Origin: Eggerthellaceae bacterium
GTDB lineage: Bacteria; Actinomycetota; Coriobacteriia; Coriobacteriales; Eggerthellaceae
DNA: 64,000 nt
NCBI GenBank assembly: GCA_017459925.1
Contig: JAFUCC010000008.1
Coordinates: 1-64,000, forward strand
Direction of reading: 5' to 3'
Shown here: in pieces, positions 47,312 to 56,352 of the stretch
Layout of the letters: each line of letters starts with the position of its first letter
How positions within the stretch are numbered: the stretch's first letter is position 1
The notes under the pieces: generated by a model
Database searches by the model: none
Told to the model about the DNA's origin: nothing
The model's input: only the letters and a program-made list of their open reading frames with translations
Translations under genes and position numbers: made by a program

Positions 47312-48313
47312 ATGGGAATTTTCTCGAAGTTCGAAGGTAAGATGGAAGATACCTTCGAAGGAGCCGCCGGCAATATGTCAAAAGCTCCCATTTCTCCTGT
47401 TCAAATTGCTAAAAAGGCCGAAAAGCAGATGCGCCGCGAAACCATGGTCGGCGCCGGGAAGCAGTATGCTCCGACCCTGTACACGGTGCTCGTGAACCCC
47501 GACGACGATTCGCGCCTGTTCGGCTACTACCCCACCCTTGCGGGTGAAACCGAAACGTACCTGAGCGGCAAAGCGGCCGAAGAGGGCCTTACCATGGACG
47601 GCCGTCCGCTCGTGCGCTTCATCGTCGACGAAGGGCTGAAGCATGGCAAATTCGACGTCATCGCCGAAATGGTCGCATCGCCCATCGTCGAGCAGCTCCG
47701 TAGCGAAGAGCTCGAGCGCTACGGCATCGCTCCGCGCCAGCGCCAATCGCAGCCCATTCCGCAAGGTTACGACAACGTGCAACCGGCGCAGGCCGCCCAA
47801 CCGCAGCGCAAGCCGCCGCTGCCCTACGTCCCGGAAGAGGAAATCGATCGCTCCATCGATTACGGCGAGTACACGTTCAACAGCGAAGACTTCGAGGACT
47901 ACCGCTCGAAGGCGGAGCTTCCGGACATTCCCCAGGCATACAACGACCAGCAGCCTGTCCAGCAGGTCCAAGCTGCGAACACGGTCGCTTTCTCGGGCGG
48001 GGACGACACCGTGCCCGACCACACCATCGTGCAAGCGCGGCTCATCGACCGCACGTACCAGCGTCCGTACGACTTGGCCGGCACGCTTGTCACCATGGGA
48101 CGCGAATCGAGCAACGACATCGTCGTGCAGGACATCAACGCAAGCCGCCGCCATGCCGAACTGCGCCTGAACACCCAGGGCATTTGGGTCATTACCGACC
48201 TGAGCTCGATGAACGGCACGCTCGTGAACGGCGTGTCCGTCGCTTCGCACCCGCTGTACCCCGGCGATGTGGTCACCATCGGCAAGACCGACTTCGAGTT
48301 CACGTTAGCCTAA
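47312..48313 (+). CDS. fhaA: FhaA: DUF3662 and FHA domain protein
   Basis: 333 aa from ATG 47312 with AAAAAGGAGCACAG upstream. N-terminal DUF3662 domain (GIFSKFEGKMEDTFEGAAG, TLYTVLVNPDDDSRLFGYYP), Gln/Pro-rich linker and C-terminal FHA domain (TMGRESSNDIVVQDINASRRHAEL...DLSSMNGTLVNG). In actinobacteria FhaA binds phosphothreonine targets of PknB and helps control peptidoglycan synthesis. First gene of a five-gene operon. Confidence 0.92.
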   Translation: MGIFSKFEGKMEDTFEGAAGNMSKAPISPVQIAKKAEKQMRRETMVGAGKQYAPTLYTVLVNPDDDSRLFGYYPTLAGETETYLSGKAAEEGLTMDGRPLVRFIVDEGLKHGKFDVIAEMVASPIVEQLRSEELERYGIAPRQRQSQPIPQGYDNVQPAQAAQPQRKPPLPYVPEEEIDRSIDYGEYTFNSEDFEDYRSKAELPDIPQAYNDQQPVQQVQAANTVAFSGGDDTVPDHTIVQARLIDRTYQRPYDLAGTLVTMGRESSNDIVVQDINASRRHAELRLNTQGIWVITDLSSMNGTLVNGVSVASHPLYPGDVVTIGKTDFEFTLA

Positions 48314-48341
48314 ACGCTATCGCTCCCACCAGGAGGATTCA

Positions 48342-48755
48342 GTGATCGACGTCGTACTGCTCATCGGGCGCTTGCTGTTTGTCGCCCTGCTGTACCTGTT
48401 TCTCTTCGCAATCATGCGCACGGGCATCGGATTGGTGCGCGGCCAGCGCAAAAAGGAACGCACGTGGAACCTTTCGGTCGAAAAGGGCCCGAAGGAGCTA
48501 CGCGGCGTCTCCATCGTCGTGCGCGGCCCCGTCATCGTGGGCAGGTCCCCGAGCGCCGATATCGTCATCGGGGCGGGCTACGTCTCGGCGCGGCACGCGC
48601 GTTTCTCGCTCATGGGGCAAAACCTGTTCGTAGAGGACCTCGGATCGACGAACGGCACGCTCGTGAACGGCCAGCGCATCACCGACCCAGTGGCTTTGAA
48701 CAACAACGATGTGGTGAACGTGGGCGACGTTTCCATGCGCGTCAGACGCAACTAA
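48342..48755 (+). CDS. fhaB: FhaB: membrane-anchored FHA protein
   Basis: 137 aa, GTG start with AGGAGG upstream. One transmembrane helix (6-28) and an FHA domain (IVGRSPSADIVIGAGYVSARHARF, DLGSTNGTLVNG). Equivalent to FhaB/FipA, which binds phosphorylated division proteins. Confidence 0.9.
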   Translation: MIDVVLLIGRLLFVALLYLFLFAIMRTGIGLVRGQRKKERTWNLSVEKGPKELRGVSIVVRGPVIVGRSPSADIVIGAGYVSARHARFSLMGQNLFVEDLGSTNGTLVNGQRITDPVALNNNDVVNVGDVSMRVRRN

Positions 48756-48830
48756 CCGCATGTTTTCACCCCAGGCATACCTGACGACACGCAGGGCACG
48801 GCTCGGCGCGTCGTCGTAGAAAGCAGGACG

Positions 48831-50030
48831 ATGGCCAAACACAGCTCATATCGGTCTACGGAGCGCACGCGCAAGGGTGCCGTCACGAAATTCGGCAGCC
48901 GCACCGACGTGGGCTCGGTGCGCGAGCAGAACGAGGACTCGCTCGTCGTACGTCCGCCGCTGTTCGTCGTCGCGGACGGCATGGGCGGTCACGCTGCCGG
49001 CGAAGTCGCCTCCGAAATCGCCGTGAGCACCATCGAGGAGCTCGCACCCGATTTCGCCGACGCAGAAGCCCTCGGGCATGCCGTCGAGGAGGCCAACCGC
49101 GACATCATCAACGCAGCGCTTTCCGGCGAGGGGCGCGAGGGCATGGGCACCACGGTCACGGCGGCCGTGCTCGAACGCAATCACCTGGTCATCGCCCAAG
49201 TCGGCGACTCGCGCGCCTACCTGCTGCACAACGGCGAGCTCACGCAGCTCACCCGCGACCACAGCCTCATGGCCAACATGATCGAAGCCGGGCAGATCAC
49301 GCCCGAGGAAGCGCGCTTCCACCCCAGCCGATCGGTCATCACGCGCGCGCTCGGCAACGACCCCGACACCGTGCCCGACCTGTACGAGATAAACGTTGAA
49401 GACGGCGATCGCCTGCTGCTCTGCTCCGACGGCCTGTATTCCATGCTGGAAGACGACGAGATCGCAGCGGTCATGCGACGCGTGTCCGACCCGCAGAAAT
49501 GCGCGACCACGCTGGTGAACGGCGCAATAGCGGCAGGCGGACACGACAACGTCACGGTCATCGTCGCCGACGCGGAAGGCACGGCCCACCAGAAGCGCAA
49601 GCGGATGGCCATCCGCACGAAAATCACCATCGGCTTCGTGCTGCTGCTGTTGGCCGGCATCATCGCCGCTGCCATCTGGGGCGGTTCCACCTACCTGCAT
49701 AACACGGCTTACCTTGCCGAAACCGAAAGCGGCATGGTGGCGGTGTATCGCGGCGTGCCTGGCGACGTGCTCGGGTTCACCTATTCAGAGCTCGTCGAGG
49801 AAACCGACATACCGGTGAAGAAACTCTCCCCGTCCGCAGCCGAGCGCATTTCCGAGAACATGCGCGTGAGCAGCGTCGACGAAGCACTCGAGCTGGTGGA
49901 CTCGTATCGCGCCGAACTTGAAGCGCAGCAAGCCAAGGAAAAAGCCGAGGCCGACGCCAAGGCGGCCCGTTCCGCGGCAGCCGCCGAGGAAGACGAAGCC
50001 TACGAGGAAGACGAGGAGCCCGCTGAATGA
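48831..50030 (+). CDS. pstP: PP2C-type Ser/Thr phosphatase
   Basis: 399 aa. PPM/PP2C catalytic domain (about 15-250) with VREQNEDSL, FVVADGMGGHAAGE, GMGTTVTAAV, VGDSRAYLL, LLLCSDGLYSM, GGHDNVTVIV; a transmembrane helix at about 265-285; then an extracellular part and an acidic C-terminal tail. Reverses PknB phosphorylation. Overlaps the next gene in an ATGA junction. Confidence 0.95.
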   Translation: MAKHSSYRSTERTRKGAVTKFGSRTDVGSVREQNEDSLVVRPPLFVVADGMGGHAAGEVASEIAVSTIEELAPDFADAEALGHAVEEANRDIINAALSGEGREGMGTTVTAAVLERNHLVIAQVGDSRAYLLHNGELTQLTRDHSLMANMIEAGQITPEEARFHPSRSVITRALGNDPDTVPDLYEINVEDGDRLLLCSDGLYSMLEDDEIAAVMRRVSDPQKCATTLVNGAIAAGGHDNVTVIVADAEGTAHQKRKRMAIRTKITIGFVLLLLAGIIAAAIWGGSTYLHNTAYLAETESGMVAVYRGVPGDVLGFTYSELVEETDIPVKKLSPSAAERISENMRVSSVDEALELVDSYRAELEAQQAKEKAEADAKAARSAAAAEEDEAYEEDEEPAE

Positions 50031-52801
50031 CGCGCCGCAACCTCGAACTCGTGCTGTTATGCGTGGCGGCGCCGATCGTCATCTTGCTGTTTGCCATGCT
50101 GGCCCTCAACCAGGGCGAGCGGCTGGGCCTCACCACGCTCGGCGTGCCCATCGGCATCTTCGGCGCGTTCATCATCGCGCATATAGCCATCAGGTTCCTC
50201 GCGGCCGACTCCGACCCGGCAATCCTGCCGATCGTGTTCGCGCTTTCGGGCATCGGCATCGCATTCGTCACGCGCCTTGCCCCAGAACTTGCGTTGAACC
50301 AGGTCATCTGGTTGTTCGTAGGCGTAGCGGCCATGGTGCTGGTGCTCGTGTTCTCGAGGCGCCTGGAAAAGCTCGCAAACTACAAGTACACGCTCATGGT
50401 CATAGGCTTCGCGCTGCTGCTTTCGCCGTTGCTGCCTGTCGTTGGCACCGAGATTTACGGCAGCCGCATTTGGCTTTCCATCGGCCCGCTGTCATTCCAA
50501 CCCGGCGAGCTGGCAAAGGTGGTCATCGTGCTGTTCTTGGCCGCGTACCTGTCGGCCAACCGCGAGATGCTGTCGGTGTTCACATGGCGCATCGGGCCGT
50601 TCAGGCTGCCTGACATCAGGACGCTCGCGCCCATGCTCGTCATGTGGGTCATCGCATTGCTCATCGTCATCTTCGAGCGCGACCTCGGCAGCGCACTCGT
50701 GTTCTTCTTCGTGTTCTTGGCCATGTTGTACGTATCGACTGGCAAGAAGTTCTACCTCGTCGTGGGCGTCGTGCTCATGGCGCTTGGCTGCGTCGGCGCG
50801 TACCTCGGGTTCTCGCACGTGCAAGTGCGCGTGGCCAACTGGCTCGACCCCTTCGCCGACCCGCAAGGCGACGGCTACCAAATGCTGCAAGGCCTCTTCT
50901 CGATGGCCGACGGAGACCTGTTCGGCGTCGGCATCGGCCGTGGCCTCGCCGAAAACATCCCAGTCGTGGAAAGCGACTTCATCTTCGCAGCGCTCGCCGA
51001 GGAATGCGGCCTGCTCGGCGCCTCCGGCGTGTTGCTGCTATACCTGAGCTTCGCCATCCGCGGCTACGTCACCGCCGCGCGCGCGAAAAGCGATTTCAGC
51101 AGCATGACCGCCGTCGGCCTGACCACCACCATCGTGCTGCAGGCGTTCATCATCGTCGGCGGCGTGACCAGGCTCATCCCCCTTACCGGCCTGACCTTGC
51201 CGTTCGTCAGCCAAGGCGGTTCGTCGCTTCTGGCCAGCTTCATTGCGGTGGGCTTCCTGCTGCGTTGCGGCGACGAGGCCACGGGCGTCGGCCAGGAGAT
51301 GAGCAACGTCACCGGCGCAGTCGGGGCGAACAGCCTGCTCGGCCGCGTGGCGCTCGGGAAACGCCTGACCAATGCGCTCATCATCCTGTCGGCGCTGTTC
51401 GTGCTGCTCGTCGCCAACATCACGCTGATCATGGTCATCCAGGCCAGCGACTACCAGAACATGCCCGGCAACAACCACACCATCGCAAAGCAGGCCACGG
51501 TCAAGCGCGGCACCATCTCCACTGCCGACGGAGTCGTCCTCGCCGAAAGCGTCGAGGCGGGCGACGGCACGTACACGCGCGAATACCCTGCTGGCGACCT
51601 CGCCTCGCAGGTCGTGGGATACTACTCCAGCAAATACGGAACGGCTGGCATCGAGAACACCTACAACGAAACGCTGACCGGCGAGCAGAATTACGCCACA
51701 TGGATCGATGTGCTGAACTCCCAGGCGGGCATCACGCAACCCGGCCACGACATAGTGCTCTCCATCGACTCGACCATCCAACGGGCAGCGCAGGACGCGC
51801 TCGCAGGTTACACCGGCGCCTGCGTGGTCATCGACCCGAAGACAGGCGCAGTGCTCGCCATGGCGTCGTCGCCCACCTACAACGCCGCCGATTTCGAAGC
51901 TGTGCTCGACGCGGCCGCATCCGATGACAGCATCACGTCGCTGCTCAACCGCGCCACGCAATCGCAGTACGCCCCTGGCTCGACGTTCAAGACGGTCACC
52001 TTGGCAACCGCTTTCGAAAACGGCGTCGCCGACGAAGACACCGTGTTCGACTCGCCGGGCGAAATCGAGATCGGCAACGGCCCCGTCACGAACTTCAACG
52101 GCAACAGCTTGGGCGAGATAACGCTCGCCATGGCCACCGCGTACTCTTCCAACACGGTATTCGCCCAGCTCGGCGTCGAGATGGGCGCGCAAATGCTCGT
52201 AGCCGGAGCGGACAAGTTCGGCTTCGACACGAACATGTCCTTCGACCTGCCGCTCGCCGAGTCGGTCATGGGCGATCCCGGCAACATGACCACCTGGGAA
52301 ACTGCCTGGGCGGCGGTCGGGCAGCCCGTCAACAGCTATAACGACAACCGCCAGATTGGCCCGTTCGCAACCGTGCTCGAAATGGGCATGGTCGGCTGCG
52401 CAATCGCCAACAACGGCACGATCCTGCACCCCTACCTGGTCGAGGGCATTTACAACGCAAACGGCCAGCGCAGCTTCACGGCTACGCCGAGCGCGTTCCA
52501 GCAGGCTGTCAGCGCGCAGACTGCCGAGCGCGTGAAGGCGGTGCTCGTCGATGCCGTCGAATGGGGCACGGGCGTGTACGCGCAAATCGACGGCGTCACC
52601 GTCGCCGGCAAGACGGGCACGGCTGAAACCGGCAAGGAGGCCGACGACAGCTGGTTCGTCGGGTTCGCGCCAGCCGAAGACCCGCAAGTCGTGGTCGCCA
52701 TCGTGCTCGAGCAGGCCATCGACAGCGAATATTCCGATAACGCGGCATTAAAATCGCAAAATGTTTTGGAAACGGCGCTACAAAAGAAGGGCGTTTTGTA
52801 G
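50027..52801 (+). CDS. Fused SEDS polymerase (FtsW/RodA) and class B PBP
   Basis: 924 aa. Residues 1-430 are a SEDS protein with about ten membrane helices (IWLSIGPLSFQPGELAKV, FERDLGSALV, GDGYQMLQGLFSMADGDLFGVG, PVVESDFIFAALAEECGLLG, PFVSQGGSSLL). After a further membrane helix (about 452-474) comes a penicillin-binding transpeptidase: S652-T-F-K655, S707-S-N709 and K862-T-G864. Glycan polymerase and crosslinking enzyme, normally two proteins (RodA and PbpA), are one chain here, with no stop or frameshift between them. Confidence 0.93.
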   Translation: MTRRNLELVLLCVAAPIVILLFAMLALNQGERLGLTTLGVPIGIFGAFIIAHIAIRFLAADSDPAILPIVFALSGIGIAFVTRLAPELALNQVIWLFVGVAAMVLVLVFSRRLEKLANYKYTLMVIGFALLLSPLLPVVGTEIYGSRIWLSIGPLSFQPGELAKVVIVLFLAAYLSANREMLSVFTWRIGPFRLPDIRTLAPMLVMWVIALLIVIFERDLGSALVFFFVFLAMLYVSTGKKFYLVVGVVLMALGCVGAYLGFSHVQVRVANWLDPFADPQGDGYQMLQGLFSMADGDLFGVGIGRGLAENIPVVESDFIFAALAEECGLLGASGVLLLYLSFAIRGYVTAARAKSDFSSMTAVGLTTTIVLQAFIIVGGVTRLIPLTGLTLPFVSQGGSSLLASFIAVGFLLRCGDEATGVGQEMSNVTGAVGANSLLGRVALGKRLTNALIILSALFVLLVANITLIMVIQASDYQNMPGNNHTIAKQATVKRGTISTADGVVLAESVEAGDGTYTREYPAGDLASQVVGYYSSKYGTAGIENTYNETLTGEQNYATWIDVLNSQAGITQPGHDIVLSIDSTIQRAAQDALAGYTGACVVIDPKTGAVLAMASSPTYNAADFEAVLDAAASDDSITSLLNRATQSQYAPGSTFKTVTLATAFENGVADEDTVFDSPGEIEIGNGPVTNFNGNSLGEITLAMATAYSSNTVFAQLGVEMGAQMLVAGADKFGFDTNMSFDLPLAESVMGDPGNMTTWETAWAAVGQPVNSYNDNRQIGPFATVLEMGMVGCAIANNGTILHPYLVEGIYNANGQRSFTATPSAFQQAVSAQTAERVKAVLVDAVEWGTGVYAQIDGVTVAGKTGTAETGKEADDSWFVGFAPAEDPQVVVAIVLEQAIDSEYSDNAALKSQNVLETALQKKGVL

Positions 52802-52873
52802 GAAGATGTAGGGAAATGGTTCGTGTGTTCAAAACATCGCTAAAACACGAGCACGAAGCATGAAGGAGTCAAC

Positions 52874-54892
52874 GTGGCAGGCAACATGACAGGGCGGACG
52901 CTTAGCAACCGCTATCTCATAGGGGAACGAGTGGGCATCGGCGGCATGGCCGAAGTCTACCAGGGCCAAGACACGGTCCTCGGGCGCACTGTCGCCGTGA
53001 AGGTCATGCTTCCGCAGTATGCAGAAGACGCCACGTTCGTCGCCCGCTTCAAGCAAGAAGCCGCTGCCGCCGCCAACCTGCAAAGCCCCTACATCGTGAA
53101 CGTGTACGACTGGGGCCAAGACGCCGACACGTCATTCATCGTGATGGAGTTCGTCCGCGGCTCCGATTTGAAGACCGCCATTCAGCAACGGGGCGCCATC
53201 AACCAGCGCAAAGTCGCCGAAATCGGCTCGCAGGTCTGCCAGGCCCTTTCGGTCGCCCACGGGCTCGACATCATCCACCGCGACATCAAGCCGCAGAACA
53301 TCATGATCCAGCCCGACGGCAACGTGAAGGTCATGGACTTCGGCATCGCGCGCGCCAAGAACTCGGTCAAGACGAAGACGTCGGCCGTACTCGGCACCGC
53401 GCACTACATCTCGCCCGAGCAGGCGCAGGGCAAGGAGCTCTCCCCCGCTTCCGATATCTACTCGTTGGGCGTCGTGTTGTACGAGGCAGCCACCGGCAAG
53501 CTGCCGTTCGACGGGCCCGACGCGGTCAGCGTGGCGCTGAAGCAGGTGCAGGAAGCACCCGTGCCTCCACGCGAGGTGAACCCCGCCATCGACGCGAACC
53601 TCGAGGCCATCATCATGAAGGCCATGAGCAAAGACCCGCGCGAGCGTTTCGCCACGGCGCGCGACATGCGCCATGCGCTTAACGACTTCCTCGCAGGCCG
53701 GCCCGTCACGCTCGGCGGTTTCAGCGGCGCGCAAACCGCGCTCATCGCCGACCCGATTCCCGACATCGAGCCCATTGGCCCGTACAAGACCGACAAAACA
53801 GCCGTCATGAACGTGCCGGCTGGCGGCAACGGAGGCTATCAGCCTGGCGGCTACCAGCCCAGTGGCCGCATGCGCTACGTCGATCCGGGCGACGACCAGC
53901 AGAAGCCCAGCCATCGCGGCGCCTTTATCGCCGTGGGCGTCATCGCCGTGATCGCCATCGCCGCTGCATTGGCATTTGTGCTGCTCGGCCGCGGATGCTC
54001 GATCGATACCGGCAACATCGAGGTTCCCGACGTCGCGAACAAGACGCTCGAGCAGGCAACCACCCTCATCGAGGGGCAAGGGCTTGCGGTGGGCGCCGTC
54101 GATTACGTGTACAGCGACACGGTGCCCGAGGGGTCCGTCGTCAGCCAGTCGCCCAAGGCCGGTTCGAAGCAGGCCGAGGGCACGAAGATCAACCTGTCGG
54201 TTTCGCAGGGAGCCGAGCAGGTAGCGGTTCCCGACCTTTCCGACATGACGGCAGACGAAGCGCGGGCGGCACTTCAGAAGGCCGGCCTGAAATACAAAGC
54301 GGGTGCTGCCGAGCATTCAGACACAGTCAAGGAAAACCATGTCGTGCGCCAGTCGCCCAAAGCCGGCGAGAAGGTCGCCAAGAACTCGGAGGTCACCTAT
54401 TACCTGTCTGCAGGACAGGAAACCACCGCCGTGCCTGACGTCGTGGGCGAATACGAAGGGTCCGCGCAGTCGATCCTGACAAACGCGGGCTTCACGGTCA
54501 CGGTCGACTACAAGTCGAGCAGCGACGTGGAAGAGGGCGCGGTCATCAGCCAGTCGCCCAAGGCTGGCGAAAAGGTCAAGAGCGGCTCGTCGGTTAACAT
54601 CGTCGTCAGCACCGGCGCGAAGTACTATTCGGCGTCGGCGTACGTGAACAACTCCGGTGCAGGCGAGGTGTCGCCTGGCAGCACCGAAGTCGAACAGGGA
54701 GGCAGCGTCACCTTCTACATCACGGCGTACGACGGTTACGAGGTTTCCGACGTTTCCGACTCGAACGGCAACTCGTACGGCGCAGTCAGCTCCGTCACGC
54801 TCAGCAACGTGCAAAACGACGTCAGCTTGTCGGTCGTGTTCGAGGCGCTGCCCGAGCCAACGCCGTCAAGCAGCTCGGCAAGCGCATCGTGA
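52874..54892 (+). CDS. pknB: Ser/Thr protein kinase PknB with three PASTA domains
   Basis: 672 aa, GTG start with GAAGGAG upstream. Kinase domain 10-275: GIGGMAEVY, K43, HRDIKPQN (D137), D155-FG, SPEQA. Membrane helix about 352-372. Three PASTA repeats (about 380-575), each with VP(D/E)V/L and SQSPKAG, sense muropeptides or lipid II. A further C-terminal domain (about 578-660, SPGSTEVEQGGSVTF...) resembles bacterial surface repeats. Last gene of the fhaA operon; no pknA is present. Confidence 0.95.
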   Translation: MAGNMTGRTLSNRYLIGERVGIGGMAEVYQGQDTVLGRTVAVKVMLPQYAEDATFVARFKQEAAAAANLQSPYIVNVYDWGQDADTSFIVMEFVRGSDLKTAIQQRGAINQRKVAEIGSQVCQALSVAHGLDIIHRDIKPQNIMIQPDGNVKVMDFGIARAKNSVKTKTSAVLGTAHYISPEQAQGKELSPASDIYSLGVVLYEAATGKLPFDGPDAVSVALKQVQEAPVPPREVNPAIDANLEAIIMKAMSKDPRERFATARDMRHALNDFLAGRPVTLGGFSGAQTALIADPIPDIEPIGPYKTDKTAVMNVPAGGNGGYQPGGYQPSGRMRYVDPGDDQQKPSHRGAFIAVGVIAVIAIAAALAFVLLGRGCSIDTGNIEVPDVANKTLEQATTLIEGQGLAVGAVDYVYSDTVPEGSVVSQSPKAGSKQAEGTKINLSVSQGAEQVAVPDLSDMTADEARAALQKAGLKYKAGAAEHSDTVKENHVVRQSPKAGEKVAKNSEVTYYLSAGQETTAVPDVVGEYEGSAQSILTNAGFTVTVDYKSSSDVEEGAVISQSPKAGEKVKSGSSVNIVVSTGAKYYSASAYVNNSGAGEVSPGSTEVEQGGSVTFYITAYDGYEVSDVSDSNGNSYGAVSSVTLSNVQNDVSLSVVFEALPEPTPSSSSASAS

Positions 54893-55005
54893 TAGCATCG
54901 CAACGCCCTGCCTGAACGGAATTGAGCCGCACCCCCGCACGGACCGGAAAACGATAGGCCCGGCTCGGGAGGCGCGACGCGAATCAGGCGGGGCGTTCTT
55001 CCGCG

Positions 55006-55014
55006 TGGTACAAT
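55006..55014 (+). promoter_or_regulatory. tRNA-Arg(CCT) promoter, extended -10
   Basis: TGGTACAAT 12 bases before the tRNA. The rest of the pknB-tRNA gap (about 130 bases) shows nothing else. Confidence 0.45.
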
Positions 55015-55025
55015 AGCCGCCACGC

Positions 55026-55101
55026 GCCCCCGTAGCTCAGGGGACAGAGCACCGCTCTCCTAAAGCGGGTGTCGGCCGTTCGAATCGGCCCGGGGGCGCC
55101 A
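55026..55101 (+). tRNA. tRNA-Arg(CCT)
   Basis: Acceptor GCCCCCG/CGGGGGC, anticodon loop CTCCTAA, T-arm GGCCGTTCGAATCGGCC, encoded CCA. Confidence 0.95.
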
Positions 55102-55110
55102 GAACATCAA

Positions 55111-55137
55111 AAGGCCGGGGCTAAGCCCGGCCTTCTT
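55111..55137. terminator. Bidirectional terminator (tRNA-Arg / aroK)
   Basis: AAGGCCGGG, 6-base loop, CCCGGCCTT; minus strand continues with TTTTGATG, plus strand with CTTCAT. Confidence 0.6.
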
Positions 55138-55173
55138 CATATCCTATCGGATGCGAATGAAGTTTTCCCGTTT

Positions 55174-55686
55174 TTACTCCACGGCGCTGGCAACCTTGCG
55201 CGCGGCGGCGGTGATGTTCAGGTCGTCGACGTTCACGGTTATGTCGGCATACTGTTCGTACAGCGGCTTGCGCTCGTCGTACAGCTCGCGCAGGCTCATG
55301 GAGATGCCGCCCTTCAGCACGACGCCGCGCTCCTGCAAATCGTTCAAGCGCGACACGAGCGATTCGTACGAGATTTCGAGGTACACGATCGTGCCGATTT
55401 GCGCCAAATGCTTCATGGCCGCATCGGAGTACACCGCGCTGCCGCCCGTGGCGATGACGGTGTTGGTCGCTTCGATTTCGCTCAGCACTTCGTTCTCGAC
55501 GGCAATGAAGCCCTCGGGGCCCAAGGCGTCGATGATCTTCTGCAGCGTCTTGTCGCACTGGTTCTGAATCAGAAGGTCGGCATCGATGAAGCTCTTGTTC
55601 AGGATCTTCGCCAAGACGATGCCCAGCGTCGACTTCCCCGCCCCCGGCATGCCGATCAGCACGATGTTGTTCTTCACTTCGCCCAC
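55174..55686 (-). CDS. aroK: Shikimate kinase
   Basis: 170 aa, GTG start. Walker A GMPGAGKST (12-20), DADLLIQ, GGSAVYSD, and a lid region RGVVLKGG; the usual FRxxE box is changed (GPEGFIAVENEVL). Phosphorylates shikimate in the chorismate pathway. Confidence 0.9.
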   Translation of the reverse strand: MGEVKNNIVLIGMPGAGKSTLGIVLAKILNKSFIDADLLIQNQCDKTLQKIIDALGPEGFIAVENEVLSEIEATNTVIATGGSAVYSDAAMKHLAQIGTIVYLEISYESLVSRLNDLQERGVVLKGGISMSLRELYDERKPLYEQYADITVNVDDLNITAAARKVASAVE

Positions 55687-55703
55687 AGCGACCTCTTTCC
55701 AGC

Positions 55704-55735
55704 AAAAAGGCCAGAAAGGAAGTCCTTCCTGGCCT
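55704..55735 (-). terminator. Terminator of tRNA-Ser(GCT)
   Basis: Minus strand AGGCCAGGAAGG, 4-base loop, CCTTTCTGGCCT, then TTTTGC. Confidence 0.75.
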
Positions 55736-55744
55736 GTTTCGTCG

Positions 55745-55835
55745 TGGCGGAGGAGTAGGGATTCGAACCCTAGAACGCCTTGTGGGCGTTACTCACTTAG
55801 CAGGCGAGCACCTTCGGCCTCTCGGTCACTCCTCC
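55745..55835 (-). tRNA. tRNA-Ser(GCT)
   Basis: 91 bases with class II long variable arm; acceptor GGAGGAG/CTCCTCC, anticodon loop CTGCTAA, T-arm GGGTTCGAATCCC, encoded CCA. Confidence 0.95.
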
Positions 55836-55911
55836 GCGTGCAAAAATGCATATTACCCGACTTGTCCGCGGGAATCAATCGAACGGTTCGATTGCAAGAA
55901 AAACCCTCGTT

Positions 55912-56352
55912 TCACTTCCGCTTGAACGTGTCGCGCAAAGCCTCGCCGAACGCGCGGCGGAACGCCTCGGCGAAACGGCTGGTAATGGACTCGTTGATGA
56001 TGGTGGCTTGGGCGACTTGCTCGCCGTAATGCGGATGGTTCTTGCGGAACACGGCGTTGCAGATGCGCGTGACGACAAACCCGATGAGCGTGACGGCCAG
56101 GCAGCTTCCCGTTAGCTCGATGACCGGCGTGTTCTGCTCGAACAGCGCATACAGCGTTATGAGCGCGAACACGACCGACAACACGCCGCACAGCCACGTG
56201 AACACCGTGATGAGCGTCGCTTTCGCCTTGTCAGACGAATAGCGGAACGACATGATGAGGTACACCACGACCGCGACGACGGCCAGCAGCACGAGCAGCG
56301 GGAGTATGCGGTACAGGCGAATCACAGCTTCTTGTTCCTTATGTCGAGACAA
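55912..56352 (-). CDS. Integral membrane protein, unknown
   Basis: 146 aa with three predicted membrane helices (about 15-35, 47-70, 80-98) and a helical cytoplasmic tail. Overlaps ispE by 14 bases, so co-expressed with it. No family recognised. Confidence 0.6.
   Translation of the reverse strand: MSRHKEQEAVIRLYRILPLLVLLAVVAVVVYLIMSFRYSSDKAKATLITVFTWLCGVLSVVFALITLYALFEQNTPVIELTGSCLAVTLIGFVVTRICNAVFRKNHPHYGEQVAQATIINESITSRFAEAFRRAFGEALRDTFKRK

Noticed and set aside
51038-52687. 549-aa minus-strand ORF opposite the SEDS-PBP gene
   Set aside because: Arg/Gly/Asp-rich shadow in the high-GC complementary frame; the plus strand carries all catalytic motifs.
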